Below are positions 1 through 9,926 of a DNA stretch of 64,000 nucleotides, piece by piece. A model generated the notes under the pieces. That model was not told the origin of the DNA. It did not search any database and worked only from the letters and a program-made list of their open reading frames with translations. Made by a program: the position numbers and the translations under genes. The stretch's first letter is position 1. Every line of letters begins with the position of its first letter. The stretch spans positions 2,604,001-2,668,000 of the forward strand of contig NZ_CP032616.1 of assembly GCF_003626975.1 (NCBI RefSeq). Direction: 5' to 3'. The DNA is from Pseudomonas sp. DY-1. Lineage in GTDB: Bacteria > Pseudomonadota > Gammaproteobacteria > Pseudomonadales > Pseudomonadaceae.

Positions 1-1327
<1,327 letters not shown>

Positions 1328-1399
1328 GGGTCTTACCTCGGTGGGTAGTTGTTTTTGTATGGCGCCTTTTGTATCCCCCGCCCTTCTGTAGGGCCATTC

Positions 1400-1434
1400 G
1401 ACCATGGTCTTACCAAACCCGGACTATGGTCTAA
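1400..1434 (-). promoter_or_regulatory. Direct repeats upstream of acsA, candidate activator site
   Basis: Two near-identical 13-mers, GACCATGGTCTTA (1400-1412) and GACTATGGTCTAA (1422-1434), lie in the same orientation 22 bp apart, two helical turns, upstream of the acsA start. This is the layout expected for a dimeric response regulator. acsA in pseudomonads is controlled by a LuxR-type two-component regulator (CrbS/CrbR, MxtR/ErdR). Linking these repeats to that regulator is inference. Confidence 0.4.
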
Positions 1435-1505
1435 GCAGCGAGAATCGCGTAGTGCCGAGGCCTGGCGAACGAGCCGACCAGGAGCGCCCTCACCTTTCCA
1501 CGGGC

Positions 1506-1542
1506 AAAAAAAACCGGCCCATATCCAGGGACATGGGCCGGT
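1506..1542 (-). terminator. Rho-independent terminator of putP
   Basis: On the minus strand a perfect 10-bp stem ACCGGCCCAT/ATGGGCCGGT with a 10-nt loop (stem arms at 1533-1542 and 1513-1522) runs directly into eight T residues. It lies 82 bp beyond the putP stop codon. Confidence 0.9.
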
Positions 1543-1624
1543 GAAGCACTATCGGGTCGTTGGTGAGAGCCCGGGATCAACCCGGAGCACGGCACACGGA
1601 CGACCGGCCGCGTGCCGCACAGTG

Positions 1625-3118
1625 TCAGACGTGGGCGTCCTGGTATTCCTTCTCGGCTTCGTCGAAGCGCTTGATCATCGCGGCAGACGGGGCGTTGCCG
1701 ATGCGGCTGAAGATCAGGATGCCGAGGGTGCAGAGGATGAAGCCCGGAACGATTTCGTACAGACCGGTCCAGCCGAAGAAGTTCTTCCACAGGACAACGG
1801 TCACAGCACCCAGGATCATACCGGCCAGAGCGCCGTTACGGGTCATGCCCTTCCAGACCAGGGACAGGATCACTACCGGACCGAAGGCAGCGCCGAAGCC
1901 AGCCCAGGCATAGGACACCAGGCCCAGCACCTTGCTTTCCGGGTCAGCGGCGATGGCGATAGCGATCACAGCCACCAGCAGCACCATGGCACGACCTACC
2001 CACACCAGCTCGGTCTGGCTGGCGTTCTTGCGGAAGAAGGCCTTGTAGAAGTCTTCGGTCAGGGCACTGGAGCACACCAGCAGCTGGCAGCTCAGGGTGG
2101 ACATCACGGCAGCCAGGATAGCGGACAGCAGCACGCCAGCGACCCACGGGTTGAAGAGGATCTTGGCCAGCTCGATGAACACGCGCTCGTGGTTGGCAGT
2201 AACGGCACCAGCCTGGTCCGGATGAGCGGAGAAGTAGGCGATACCAAAGAAGCCCACGGCCACGGCGCCGGCCAGGCAGAAGATCATCCAGGCCATGGAG
2301 ATGCGGCGGGCATTCGGGATGGACTTGACGGAGTCAGCAGCCATGAAGCGCGCCAGGATGTGCGGCTGACCGAAGTAGCCCAGGCCCCATGCCAGCAGGG
2401 AAATCACGCCGACGAAGCTGGCACCCTTGAGCATGTCGAAGTGGGCGGCATCTTTCATCTCGATGGCAGCGAAGGTGGTGTCCATGCCGCCGGTGGCAAT
2501 CATCACGATGATCGGGGTGAGGATCAGGGCGAAGATCATCAGGCTGGCCTGCACAGTGTCAGTCCAGCTCACAGCCAGGAAGCCACCGACGAAGGTGTAG
2601 CAGATGGTCGCGGCTGCACCGGCCCACAGGGCGGTTTCGTAGGAAATGCCGAAGGTGCTCTCGAACAGGCGGGCACCGGCGACAACGCCAGAGGCGCAGT
2701 AGATGGTGAAGAACACCAGGATCACCACGGCGGAGAAGATGCGCAGGATGCGGCTGTTGTCTTCGAAGCGGTTGGTGAAGTAATCCGGCAGGGTCAGGGC
2801 GTTGCCGTTGTGTTCGGTCTGCACGCGCAGACGGCCGGCAACCAGCAGCCAGTTGAGGTAGGCGCCGATGATCAGGCCAATGGCGATCCAGCTTTCGGAG
2901 AGACCGGAGAGGTAGACGGCACCCGGCAGGCCCATCAGCAGCCAGCCACTCATGTCGGAGGCGCCGGCGGACAGTGCGGTAACGAAGCTACCGAGGCTGC
3001 GGCCACCGAGGATGTAGTCGGAAAGGTTGTTGGTGGAGCGATAGGCGGCAAAGCCGATCAGCACCATGGCCGCGATATAGATCACGAAAGTGATCAGCAT
3101 CGGGTTGCTCATACTCAT
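1625..3118 (-). CDS. putP: Sodium/proline symporter PutP
   Basis: Sodium-coupled L-proline uptake across the inner membrane (solute:sodium symporter family). The 497-residue length and roughly 13 hydrophobic segments fit the family. Near the N-terminus the motif SAGASDMSGWLLMGLPG carries Asp55 and Ser57, the sodium and proline site residues known from E. coli PutP; the conserved TLSCQLLVCSSALTEDFYK helix is also present. The start is ATG at 3118 with GGGGAGA a few bases upstream; a second ATG two codons in is possible. A strong terminator follows. The catabolic partner putA is not adjacent, whereas in several pseudomonads it lies next to putP. The AraC-type gene at 3863-4615, on the same strand upstream, is probably its regulator. 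Confidence 0.96.
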   Translation of the reverse strand: MSMSNPMLITFVIYIAAMVLIGFAAYRSTNNLSDYILGGRSLGSFVTALSAGASDMSGWLLMGLPGAVYLSGLSESWIAIGLIIGAYLNWLLVAGRLRVQTEHNGNALTLPDYFTNRFEDNSRILRIFSAVVILVFFTIYCASGVVAGARLFESTFGISYETALWAGAAATICYTFVGGFLAVSWTDTVQASLMIFALILTPIIVMIATGGMDTTFAAIEMKDAAHFDMLKGASFVGVISLLAWGLGYFGQPHILARFMAADSVKSIPNARRISMAWMIFCLAGAVAVGFFGIAYFSAHPDQAGAVTANHERVFIELAKILFNPWVAGVLLSAILAAVMSTLSCQLLVCSSALTEDFYKAFFRKNASQTELVWVGRAMVLLVAVIAIAIAADPESKVLGLVSYAWAGFGAAFGPVVILSLVWKGMTRNGALAGMILGAVTVVLWKNFFGWTGLYEIVPGFILCTLGILIFSRIGNAPSAAMIKRFDEAEKEYQDAHV

Positions 3119-3862
3119 GGGGGTCTCCCCTGCTCGATTGTTTTTATTCGGAGGCGGCGGGTAGTCCGCTTCCGTGGTTGGTATTTGGCGGCCACTTGTG
3201 ACGGCTACCGGTTTGCTTCCCGACCACGCCAGCCATGGGGCCGAGGTAATCCCGATCGGGCAATCATCACAGGGCGTCCGGCCCTGCCAATGCGACAGCG
3301 CACCGTGCCTCTGGAGGCTCGGTCCACCATGCGAATCAGTGGTAACGCCTGGTTGCCTCGCAATGGCCGCTCAAAGCGCGGCCAGCGAAAGGACTGGGCC
3401 GACTGGCCACGAGCAGCCAAAGGTAAGCAGGAGCAAGGGAATACCTGGCTCCGCTCGAGTAGGCGTGAATCGCTTTCGACATCACGCCCTCCTCTCTGGA
3501 TTCGCTACTACTTCGGTCTAGTACAACCTCTCCAGCCCGCAAGAACGCTTCGAGCTCTGGGCAGCCGCAAGGCGAGTGCGGAATTTAGAGATATGGCACT
3601 GCGCCTTTCTTTTAGGATTCTCTGATTCCTTTGCCAGATCCTCTGATTCAGGGAACTTTCCGCCAAAAGGTGCAACCTGTTTGCAAGCCCATGAATAGGA
3701 CATCCTGCGAATTTCACCAATGTCCACACGAAACAATGGGTTGCCCAAAAGGTACAACCTGATAGAGCCCACCCTGGCAAGGGTGCAACTCTTGGCAGCT
3801 AACCGGTGAAAAACTGATCGATGGCGGGCTCGGATGAATGCGACCGCCGCGACAGGAGGGAG
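3119..3862. other. 744-bp region between putP and the AraC regulator, with repeated GGTGCAACC motifs
   Basis: I see no convincing gene here; short open frames lack family character. The part nearest the regulator gene is relatively AT-rich. It holds two direct repeats, CCAAAAGGTGCAACCTG at 3663-3679 and CCAAAAGGTACAACCTG at 3745-3761 (16 of 17 identical, 82 bp apart), plus a partial third copy AAGGGTGCAACT at 3779-3790. The same core recurs as a palindrome at 4651-4668 upstream of the regulator gene. The long distance to the putP start (over 500 bp) means either a long leader or sites serving a promoter I cannot place. Confidence 0.55.
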
Positions 3863-4615
3863 CTACTTGCCGCCGCGCAGTCTCTTGGGCGTGAGCCCCA
3901 GGTAGCGGCGCATGGCGGTGGTCAACGCACTCTGGCTGGAGAAGCCGCACTCTTCGGCGATCCGCACCAGGGGTTGTTCGCTTTCACGCAACAGACGTGC
4001 GGCGCGATCGAGACGGGTTTTCAGCAGGTACTGGTGGGGCGTCAGGCCCAGGTTGTCCTTGAACTGGGCATGGAAATGACTCGGACTCAGGCAGGCGACC
4101 TGGGCCAGTTCCGCCACGCTGATCCGTCGCGACAGATTGCCCTGGATAAAGTCGTCCAGACGCTCGATATCGAGACTCCCCGCCGGGCGACGCTGCACAT
4201 CCCCGAACAGGCGCAGGTACAGCGCACGCAAAAGAAGGCCGCCCAGGGAGCGAGCCAGCAGCGGATCGCTGCCGTAACGCGCCAGCTCCGCGCCGGCATA
4301 GCTCAGGAGGTTCTGGAAGTCCGCATCCAGTTCCGGATAACGCGGCGTCTCGAAAAGGCGCCCAAGCAACTCGAGGTCTTCGGCCGAAGTGCCGTGCTCA
4401 TCCAGATCGAGGATGAGCATGCGATTCTCGCCCACACCTGCAAACCCGTGCCCGGCATCTCCCGGCACCAGGCAGGCACGCATCCGGCAGACCTCGCCAC
4501 CGCGGCCGTCCACCTCGAACTCGGCGCGACCGGCAAGGGACATCACCAACTGGTGGTGGTCGTGGGCGTGGTGATGGGCCTGATCGTCCAGGCGCAGGAG
4601 GCGGGCTTCGAGCAT
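3863..4615 (-). CDS. pruR: AraC-family transcriptional regulator, PruR-like (proline utilisation)
   Basis: A 250-residue DNA-binding regulator. The N-terminal half is a cupin-type sensor starting with a histidine-rich stretch (HHHAHDHHQLVMSLAG), and the C-terminal about 100 residues form the double helix-turn-helix of AraC/XylS proteins (ISVAELAQVACLSPSHFHAQFK and IAEECGFSSQSALTTAMRRY). The position beside putP and next to an AsrA-like protease matches, from memory, PAO1 PA0780 (PruR), a regulator of the putAP genes. The start ATG at 4615 is the first in frame. The palindrome at 4651-4668 lies just upstream and resembles the repeats upstream of putP, so autoregulation is plausible. The gene name rests on context and on remembered similarity. 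Confidence 0.8.
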   Translation of the reverse strand: MLEARLLRLDDQAHHHAHDHHQLVMSLAGRAEFEVDGRGGEVCRMRACLVPGDAGHGFAGVGENRMLILDLDEHGTSAEDLELLGRLFETPRYPELDADFQNLLSYAGAELARYGSDPLLARSLGGLLLRALYLRLFGDVQRRPAGSLDIERLDDFIQGNLSRRISVAELAQVACLSPSHFHAQFKDNLGLTPHQYLLKTRLDRAARLLRESEQPLVRIAEECGFSSQSALTTAMRRYLGLTPKRLRGGK

Positions 4616-4650
4616 GGTGCGATTTGATCAAAATTTGCGCATTCTAGCTG

Positions 4651-4668
4651 GTGCAACCGGGGTTGCAC
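4651..4668. promoter_or_regulatory. Palindromic operator candidate between pruR and asrA
   Basis: GTGCAACC-GG-GGTTGCAC is an 8-bp perfect inverted repeat in the divergent pruR/asrA intergenic region. Each arm matches the GGTGCAACC core repeated in the putP upstream region (3671-3678, 3751-3759). It is probably bound by the adjacent AraC regulator; that is inference. Confidence 0.5.
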
Positions 4669-4762
4669 AGCGCCGCACGGCAGAAGGCCGTGGCTTTGGG
4701 TGGTTGAAAAGGCCATCGCCTTGCCCCATCTAGCCTGGGTAAGCCATTAGCCAGGTGCCCCC

Positions 4763-7162
4763 ATGAGCGATCAGGACATCAACGCCGACATCGTCGAAGA
4801 AGCCACTTCCAGCCAGCGGACAGGCCTGGTACTGCCTGGCCAGACCCTGCCGGACAAGGTCTACATCATCCCCATCCACAACCGACCGTTCTTCCCGGCC
4901 CAGGTACTGCCGGTAATCGTCAACGAAGAACCCTGGGCGGAAACCCTCGAACTGGTATCCAAGACAGATCATCACTGCCTGGCGCTGTTCTTCATGGAAA
5001 ACCCGCCGGAAGATCCACGTCATTTCGACCCCAGCACCCTGCCGGAACACGGAACCCTGGTGCGCGTACATCACGCCAGCCGCGAAGGCGGCAAGCTGCA
5101 ATTCGTGGCCCAGGGGCTATCGCGCGTGCGCATCCGCGGCTGGCTCAAGCGCCATCGCCCGCCCTATCTGGTGGAAGTCGATTATCCACATAGCCCGCAG
5201 GACCCTCGCGATGAAGTGAAGGCCTACGGCATGGCGCTGATCAATGCGATCAAGGAACTGCTGCCGCTCAACCCGCTGTACAGCGAGGAATTGAAGAATT
5301 ACCTCAACCGCTTCAGCCCGAACGACCCGTCGCCTCTGACGGACTTCGCCGCCGCACTGACTACGGCGCCCGCCCGTGAACTGCAGGAAGTGCTGGACAC
5401 AGTGCCCATCCTCAAGCGCATGGAGAAGGTGCTGCCGCTGCTGCGCAAGGAAGTGGAAATGGCGCGACTGCAAAGCGAACTGTCCGCCGAGGTGAATCGC
5501 AAGATCGGCCAGCACCAGCGCGAGTTCTTCCTCAAGGAGCAGCTCAAGCTGATCCAGCAGGAGCTGGGCATCACCAAGGATGACCGCAGTGCCGACAGCG
5601 AGCAGTTCACCCAGCGCCTGGAAGGCAAGGTGCTGCCGGAACAGGCGAAGAAGCGCATCGACGATGAACTGAACAAGCTGTCGATCCTGGAAACCGGATC
5701 GCCGGAATACGCAGTCACCCGCAACTACCTGGACTGGGCTACGTCGGTGCCCTGGGGCGTCTATGGGGCGGACAGGCTCGATCTCAAGCACGCCCGCAGG
5801 GTGCTGGACAAGCACCACGCTGGGCTCGACGACGTGAAAAACCGCATCCTCGAATTTCTCGCCGTAGGTGCCTTCAAAGGTGAAATCTCGGGTTCCATTG
5901 TGCTGCTGGTCGGCCCGCCCGGCGTGGGCAAGACCAGCATTGGCAAGTCCATCGCCGAATCGCTGGGTCGCCCCTTCTACCGTTTCAGCGTCGGCGGCAT
6001 GCGAGATGAGGCCGAAATCAAGGGCCATCGCCGCACTTACATTGGCGCCCTGCCCGGCAAGTTGGTGCAGGCGCTAAAGGAAGTGGAGGTGATGAACCCG
6101 GTCATCATGCTCGATGAGATCGACAAGCTCGGTGCCAGCTACCAGGGCGACCCGGCTTCAGCGCTGCTGGAGACACTCGACCCGGAGCAGAACGTCGAAT
6201 TCCTCGACCACTACCTGGACCTGCGCCTGGACCTGTCCAAAGTGTTGTTCGTCTGCACGGCCAACACCATGGACTCCATCCCCGGCCCGCTGCTGGACCG
6301 TATGGAGACTATTCGCCTCTCCGGCTACATCACCGAAGAGAAGCATGCCATCGCCAAGCGCCATCTCTGGCCACGCCTGCTGGAACGTACCGGCGTGCCG
6401 AAGGATCGCCTGTCGATCACTGACGGCGCCCTGACCTCCGTGATCGACGGCTATGCGCGAGAGGCCGGCGTACGCCAGTTGGAGAAGCAGCTGGGCAAGA
6501 TCATTCGCAAATCCGTGGTGCGACTGCTGGAGGAGCCCGAGGCGAGGATCAAGGTCGGGCAAAAGGATCTGGAAAGCTTCCTCGGCCTGCCGCCGTTCCG
6601 CAGGGAACAGCTGCTGACGGGTATCGGCGTGATCACCGGCCTGGCCTGGACGAGCCTGGGCGGTGCCACCCTGCCCATCGAAGCGACGCGCATTCACACG
6701 CTGAACCGGGGCTTCAAGCTCACCGGCCAGTTAGGCGACGTCATGAAGGAATCGGCCGAGATCGCCTACAGCTACATCAGCTCGCACCTGAAACGCTATG
6801 GCGGCGACCCGACGTTCTTCGACCAGGCGTTCGTCCACCTCCACGTGCCGGAAGGCGCCACACCCAAGGATGGCCCCAGCGCCGGTATCACCATGGCCAG
6901 CGCCCTGCTCTCTCTGGCGCGCAACCAGGCGCCGAAGAAAGGCGTGGCCATGACCGGCGAGCTGACGCTCACCGGCCAGGTGCTGCCCATCGGCGGAGTC
7001 CGCGAGAAAGTCATTGCCGCGCGCCGGCAGAAGATCTTCGAGCTGATCCTGCCCGAAGCCAACCGCGGTGCCTTCGAAGAGCTGCCGGATTACCTAAAGG
7101 ACGGCCTGACGGTGCACTTCGCCAGACGCTTCGGGGACGTGGCGAAGGTGCTGTTCGACTGA
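4763..7162 (+). CDS. asrA: Lon-family ATP-dependent serine protease (AsrA-like)
   Basis: A cytoplasmic AAA+ protease of 799 residues, the usual length for Lon. Order: N-terminal Lon substrate domain (about 30-230), coiled-coil linker, AAA+ module with Walker A GPPGVGKT at 384-391 and Walker B VIMLDEID, then the protease domain. The catalytic dyad is visible: Ser706 in PKDGPSAG and Lys749 in VREKVIAARR, with the 43-residue spacing of E. coli Lon (679/722). From memory, PAO1 PA0779 at this position is AsrA, a heat-shock-linked protease involved in the aminoglycoside response; the housekeeping Lon is encoded elsewhere. The start ATG at 4763 has AGGTG seven bases upstream. It is followed by a REP palindrome rather than a classical terminator. 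Confidence 0.93.
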   Translation: MSDQDINADIVEEATSSQRTGLVLPGQTLPDKVYIIPIHNRPFFPAQVLPVIVNEEPWAETLELVSKTDHHCLALFFMENPPEDPRHFDPSTLPEHGTLVRVHHASREGGKLQFVAQGLSRVRIRGWLKRHRPPYLVEVDYPHSPQDPRDEVKAYGMALINAIKELLPLNPLYSEELKNYLNRFSPNDPSPLTDFAAALTTAPARELQEVLDTVPILKRMEKVLPLLRKEVEMARLQSELSAEVNRKIGQHQREFFLKEQLKLIQQELGITKDDRSADSEQFTQRLEGKVLPEQAKKRIDDELNKLSILETGSPEYAVTRNYLDWATSVPWGVYGADRLDLKHARRVLDKHHAGLDDVKNRILEFLAVGAFKGEISGSIVLLVGPPGVGKTSIGKSIAESLGRPFYRFSVGGMRDEAEIKGHRRTYIGALPGKLVQALKEVEVMNPVIMLDEIDKLGASYQGDPASALLETLDPEQNVEFLDHYLDLRLDLSKVLFVCTANTMDSIPGPLLDRMETIRLSGYITEEKHAIAKRHLWPRLLERTGVPKDRLSITDGALTSVIDGYAREAGVRQLEKQLGKIIRKSVVRLLEEPEARIKVGQKDLESFLGLPPFRREQLLTGIGVITGLAWTSLGGATLPIEATRIHTLNRGFKLTGQLGDVMKESAEIAYSYISSHLKRYGGDPTFFDQAFVHLHVPEGATPKDGPSAGITMASALLSLARNQAPKKGVAMTGELTLTGQVLPIGGVREKVIAARRQKIFELILPEANRGAFEELPDYLKDGLTVHFARRFGDVAKVLFD

Positions 7163-7179
7163 GGCTGTGCGTCCGGTCC

Positions 7180-7217
7180 GCGGGAGCGAATTCATTCGCG
7201 ATTGAATTCGCTCCCGC
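7180..7217. repeat. REP palindrome
   Basis: An inverted pair of GCGGGAGCGAATTCA arms around TTCGCGA, a typical Pseudomonas intergenic REP unit. It lies 18 bp after the asrA stop codon and may act as a transcript-end hairpin. Related copies occur at 10903-11007, 26704-26804, 37163-37187, 43837-43876 and 60590-60707. Confidence 0.85.
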
Positions 7218-7332
7218 AGGCTTCTCCAAGCCAGGGGAAGCCGCGTCCCTTCCCCAAGATTTCTTCTCGGAGCCTACGCAAGGGCGAAGTCAGCCGTTAT
7301 GCTGGCCCCGCCCTTGACCGACGGAGCCGCCG

Positions 7333-7737
7333 ATGTCCTTCGTTCCCTCCCCTCGCCTGCTGTTACCCCTGGGACTCCTCCTGCTCACCGCCTGCGCCCA
7401 ACAGAAGACCGGCCCGGTAGTACTCCAGGACCAGCAGGATGATTGCCCACTGTCACTCAGCCAGGGCCAACCGCTGGTGTTGACCCTGCCCAGCAATCCC
7501 ACCACCGGCTTTCGCTGGGTAGTCCGCGACGCAGCCGCCAACGTGCTGCAAAGCCTCGGCCCGGAGGTCTATTCGACACCCGAAGACGCGGGCCTGGTTG
7601 GAAGCGCCGGGCAATCCACCTGGCGATTCAAGGCCAGCCAGCCCGGCGAGGGCCGCCTCCGCCTGGATTACCAGCGCCCCTGGGAGACCGACGTGGCGCC
7701 GGCCGAATCCTTCGACTGCCAGATCAGCGTCAAATAG
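7333..7737 (+). CDS. icp: Chagasin-type (I42) cysteine peptidase inhibitor lipoprotein
   Basis: A 134-residue exported protein. The N-terminus is a lipoprotein signal peptide with lipobox LLTAC at about residues 17-21. The mature part carries the three inhibitor loops of the I42/chagasin family: NPTTGF, a glycine-containing loop (VGSAGQS), and RPWE near the C-terminus. The family blocks papain-like cysteine peptidases. From memory, PAO1 PA0778 beside asrA is the same protein. The native target is unknown. No operon partner is evident; the next gene starts 91 bp downstream. Confidence 0.87.
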   Translation: MSFVPSPRLLLPLGLLLLTACAQQKTGPVVLQDQQDDCPLSLSQGQPLVLTLPSNPTTGFRWVVRDAAANVLQSLGPEVYSTPEDAGLVGSAGQSTWRFKASQPGEGRLRLDYQRPWETDVAPAESFDCQISVK

Positions 7738-7828
7738 CGCCAAATGACTGCACCAATGGCGTCCGCCGCCTGGCGAGCGCCGTGCTGCCTTTCCATAGTG
7801 CTGCTCTGACGGATTCGCAGGAGCATTC

Positions 7829-8518
7829 ATGGGAACCTTGATCTTCGGACTGGCCGGGGCGCTGTCCTTCCTCGTCGGTGTAGCACTTGAACTGGACTGG
7901 TTGTGCCTGGTCAGCAAACCGGTCCCTATCGTCGCTCTGCTGCTTTGGTTGCGCCGTGCTCCGGCCGGGCCGTATCGCCGCTGGATCAGTATCGGCCTGC
8001 TCCTGTCCCTTCTCGGTGACATGTTGCTGGAATGGCCCGCCGACCTGTTCGTCTTCGGTCTTGGCGCCTTCCTGCTCGCCCACCTCGCCTACCTGTGCGC
8101 CTACCTACAGCAAAGCCGCCGACTGGCGCCCCTCGCCCTGCTGGTAGCGGCAGGCTGCGGAGGCGGCATCTTCGCACTGCTCGCCTCTGGCGGCCTGGGC
8201 GCCCTGCTCCTTCCGGTGGCCTGCTACGCCATCGCCATCAGCGCCATGCTCTGGCGTGCCCTGGCCCGCCTGGGTGCAGAACTCGACCGCAGGTCGGCAG
8301 TGCTGGCGGCAGGTGGCGCAGCACTATTCGTACTCTCCGACAGCCTCATCGGCATCAACCGTTTCGTCTCGCCATTCGACGGCGCGAGCTACTTCATCAT
8401 TCTCAGCTACTGGCTGGGCCAGCTCGGAATCGCGGCCTCCGCTGCGGCATTTTCCAACGAGATACCATCCTCGAAAATTCCATCGGCACCCTCCCCGGAA
8501 ATCGGCTATAGCAAATAG
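7829..8518 (+). CDS. YhhN/TMEM86-family integral membrane protein
   Basis: A 229-residue protein made almost entirely of hydrophobic helices (about seven or eight). Family hallmarks are visible: a KPVPI motif near residue 30, SLLGDMLLEW near 60, FLLAHLAYL near 80, and LSDSLIGINRF near 175. Eukaryotic and some bacterial members are lysoplasmalogenases that cleave vinyl-ether lysophospholipids; the substrate here is not known. The start ATG at 7829 follows CAGGAG. The polar tail after residue 210 (SNEIPSSKIPS) is unusual for the family and may be variable. It is probably co-transcribed with the lipoprotein gene 26 bp downstream. Confidence 0.85.
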   Translation: MGTLIFGLAGALSFLVGVALELDWLCLVSKPVPIVALLLWLRRAPAGPYRRWISIGLLLSLLGDMLLEWPADLFVFGLGAFLLAHLAYLCAYLQQSRRLAPLALLVAAGCGGGIFALLASGGLGALLLPVACYAIAISAMLWRALARLGAELDRRSAVLAAGGAALFVLSDSLIGINRFVSPFDGASYFIILSYWLGQLGIAASAAAFSNEIPSSKIPSAPSPEIGYSK

Positions 8519-8544
8519 GCGGACACTCAAATAGGGAGCGTGTG

Positions 8545-9117
8545 ATGGGCAGCCTGGTACGACTGTGGAGCCTGCTTTGCTGTGCGGTTCTTCTCGCAGG
8601 CTGCGGTAGCCTGCTGCCCAGCGAGCGAGCCGAAGTCCTGTCGCCATTCAGGGACTACACCGATGCAGAGATCCGTTATTCGCAGGCCGTACCGGGCAAG
8701 ACAACACGCCCCGAGCTGTTTTCCCTGGGCTTCGATCCGCTGATCCAGGGCAATGGCAAGATGCTTTCCTTCATCGATGTGCGCCTGATGTTCGTCCAGC
8801 CGAACGTGCCCATCGACTACTTGCCTGAAGGCCTGATGAAGTGCCTGGAAGCCAAGGATCGCTGCATCGGCTACGCGTTCGAGTTCACCAAGACGGATAC
8901 CCAGCGAGTCGGCAGCTTCTGGGCAGACGTATTCAACTTCCGCAAGAATCGGGAGTTGCAGGGCTGGATCTTCCGTGCGGTGTTCGTGCTGGTGGATGAC
9001 ACGCTGGTGCACAAGGTGAGCAATGGCGAGCCGAACATCCGCCGGCATGAAGTCAAGCGCAATCCGCTGGGCCCCTTGCAAGGCGCGGGCGAGTTCTTTT
9101 CCGATCAGCTGAAGTGA
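8545..9117 (+). CDS. Hypothetical lipoprotein
   Basis: A 190-residue protein whose first residues form a lipoprotein signal (WSLLCCAVLLAGC lipobox). I do not recognise a named domain. The mature part is mixed alpha/beta in character and contains two cysteines (KCLEAKDRC) that could pair. The start is ATG at 8545, because AGGGAG at 8533-8538 is correctly spaced for it and too close to the in-frame GTG at 8542. The preceding membrane protein gene is 26 bp upstream on the same strand, so they may share a transcript. A function cannot be assigned; export and lipidation are the only supported statements. Confidence 0.75.
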   Translation: MGSLVRLWSLLCCAVLLAGCGSLLPSERAEVLSPFRDYTDAEIRYSQAVPGKTTRPELFSLGFDPLIQGNGKMLSFIDVRLMFVQPNVPIDYLPEGLMKCLEAKDRCIGYAFEFTKTDTQRVGSFWADVFNFRKNRELQGWIFRAVFVLVDDTLVHKVSNGEPNIRRHEVKRNPLGPLQGAGEFFSDQLK

Positions 9118-9182
9118 GGGTGGTTTGGCCGCGCCGCACAGTTCGTTAGAATGCCGGCCTTTTCCATTGCTGGTACCGGCCC

Positions 9183-9926
9183 GTGACCGAACGTCCCGAT
9201 CGCATCTACGCCAATCCCCAGGCCCAAGTCGCCGACTTCGCCTTTAACGAGGACGTGGTCCGGGTCTTCCCGGACATGATCAAGCGCTCGGTACCGGGTT
9301 ACCCCACCATCGTCGAGAACATTGGTGTGCTGGCGGCGCAGTTCGCCAAGCCCGGCACTCCGCTCTATGACCTGGGCAGTTCCCTCGGTGCAGTGACCCA
9401 GGCGCTGCGCCGCCACGTGAAGACCGACGGGTGCAAGGTCATCGCTGTGGATAACTCCAGCGCCATGGTGGAACGCTGCCGCGAATACCTGCACGCCCAG
9501 GACGCCATGTTCCAGGAGTTGCTGCCGGTCGATGTGGTCGAGGCCGATATCCTTGCCCTGGATTTCCAGCCCTGTTCACTGGTGGCGATGAACTTCACCC
9601 TGCAGTTCGTACCCCGCGAGCACCGCATCGAACTCCTCAGCCGCATCCGCAAGGCGCTGCTTCCGGGTGGTGCGTTGATCCTCTCCGAGAAGCTGCGCTT
9701 CGAAGACACCGAAGAGCACCAACTGCTCACCGAACTGCATATCGCCTTCAAACGTGCCAACGGCTACAGCGAGCTGGAAATCGCCCAGAAGCGCAGCGCG
9801 CTGGAAAACGTCATGCACCCGGACAGCCTGGAAGAACACCGCGAGCGCCTGCTGGCCGCCGGGTTTTCCAAGGTCGTGCCCTGGTTCCAGTGCCTCAACT
9901 TCGCCTCGCTGATCGCCCTGCCATGA
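9183..9926 (+). CDS. cmoA: Carboxy-S-adenosyl-L-methionine synthase CmoA
   Basis: Makes carboxy-SAM from SAM and prephenate, the donor for the 5-oxyacetyl modification of wobble uridine 34 in tRNA. It is 247 residues with a class I methyltransferase fold: the SAM loop [12 protein letters not shown] near residue 60 and the [12 protein letters not shown] strand near 88 are characteristic of CmoA. Initiation is at GTG 9183; no better upstream ATG exists. The stop overlaps the start of cmoB (ATGA), so translation of the two is probably coupled. Confidence 0.95.
   Translation: MTERPDRIYANPQAQVADFAFNEDVVRVFPDMIKRSVPGYPTIVENIGVLAAQFAKPGTPLYDLGSSLGAVTQALRRHVKTDGCKVIAVDNSSAMVERCREYLHAQDAMFQELLPVDVVEADILALDFQPCSLVAMNFTLQFVPREHRIELLSRIRKALLPGGALILSEKLRFEDTEEHQLLTELHIAFKRANGYSELEIAQKRSALENVMHPDSLEEHRERLLAAGFSKVVPWFQCLNFASLIALP

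Noticed and set aside
1349..3625. A 758-codon plus-strand frame across putP and its upstream region
   Set aside because: It is antisense to PutP, rich in His, Gly and Gln in the way typical of high-GC antisense frames, and has no supporting domain.
3119..3660. Several 70-115-codon frames upstream of putP
   Set aside because: They overlap each other on both strands, lack ribosome-binding sites and show no family resemblance; no putA remnant was recognised.
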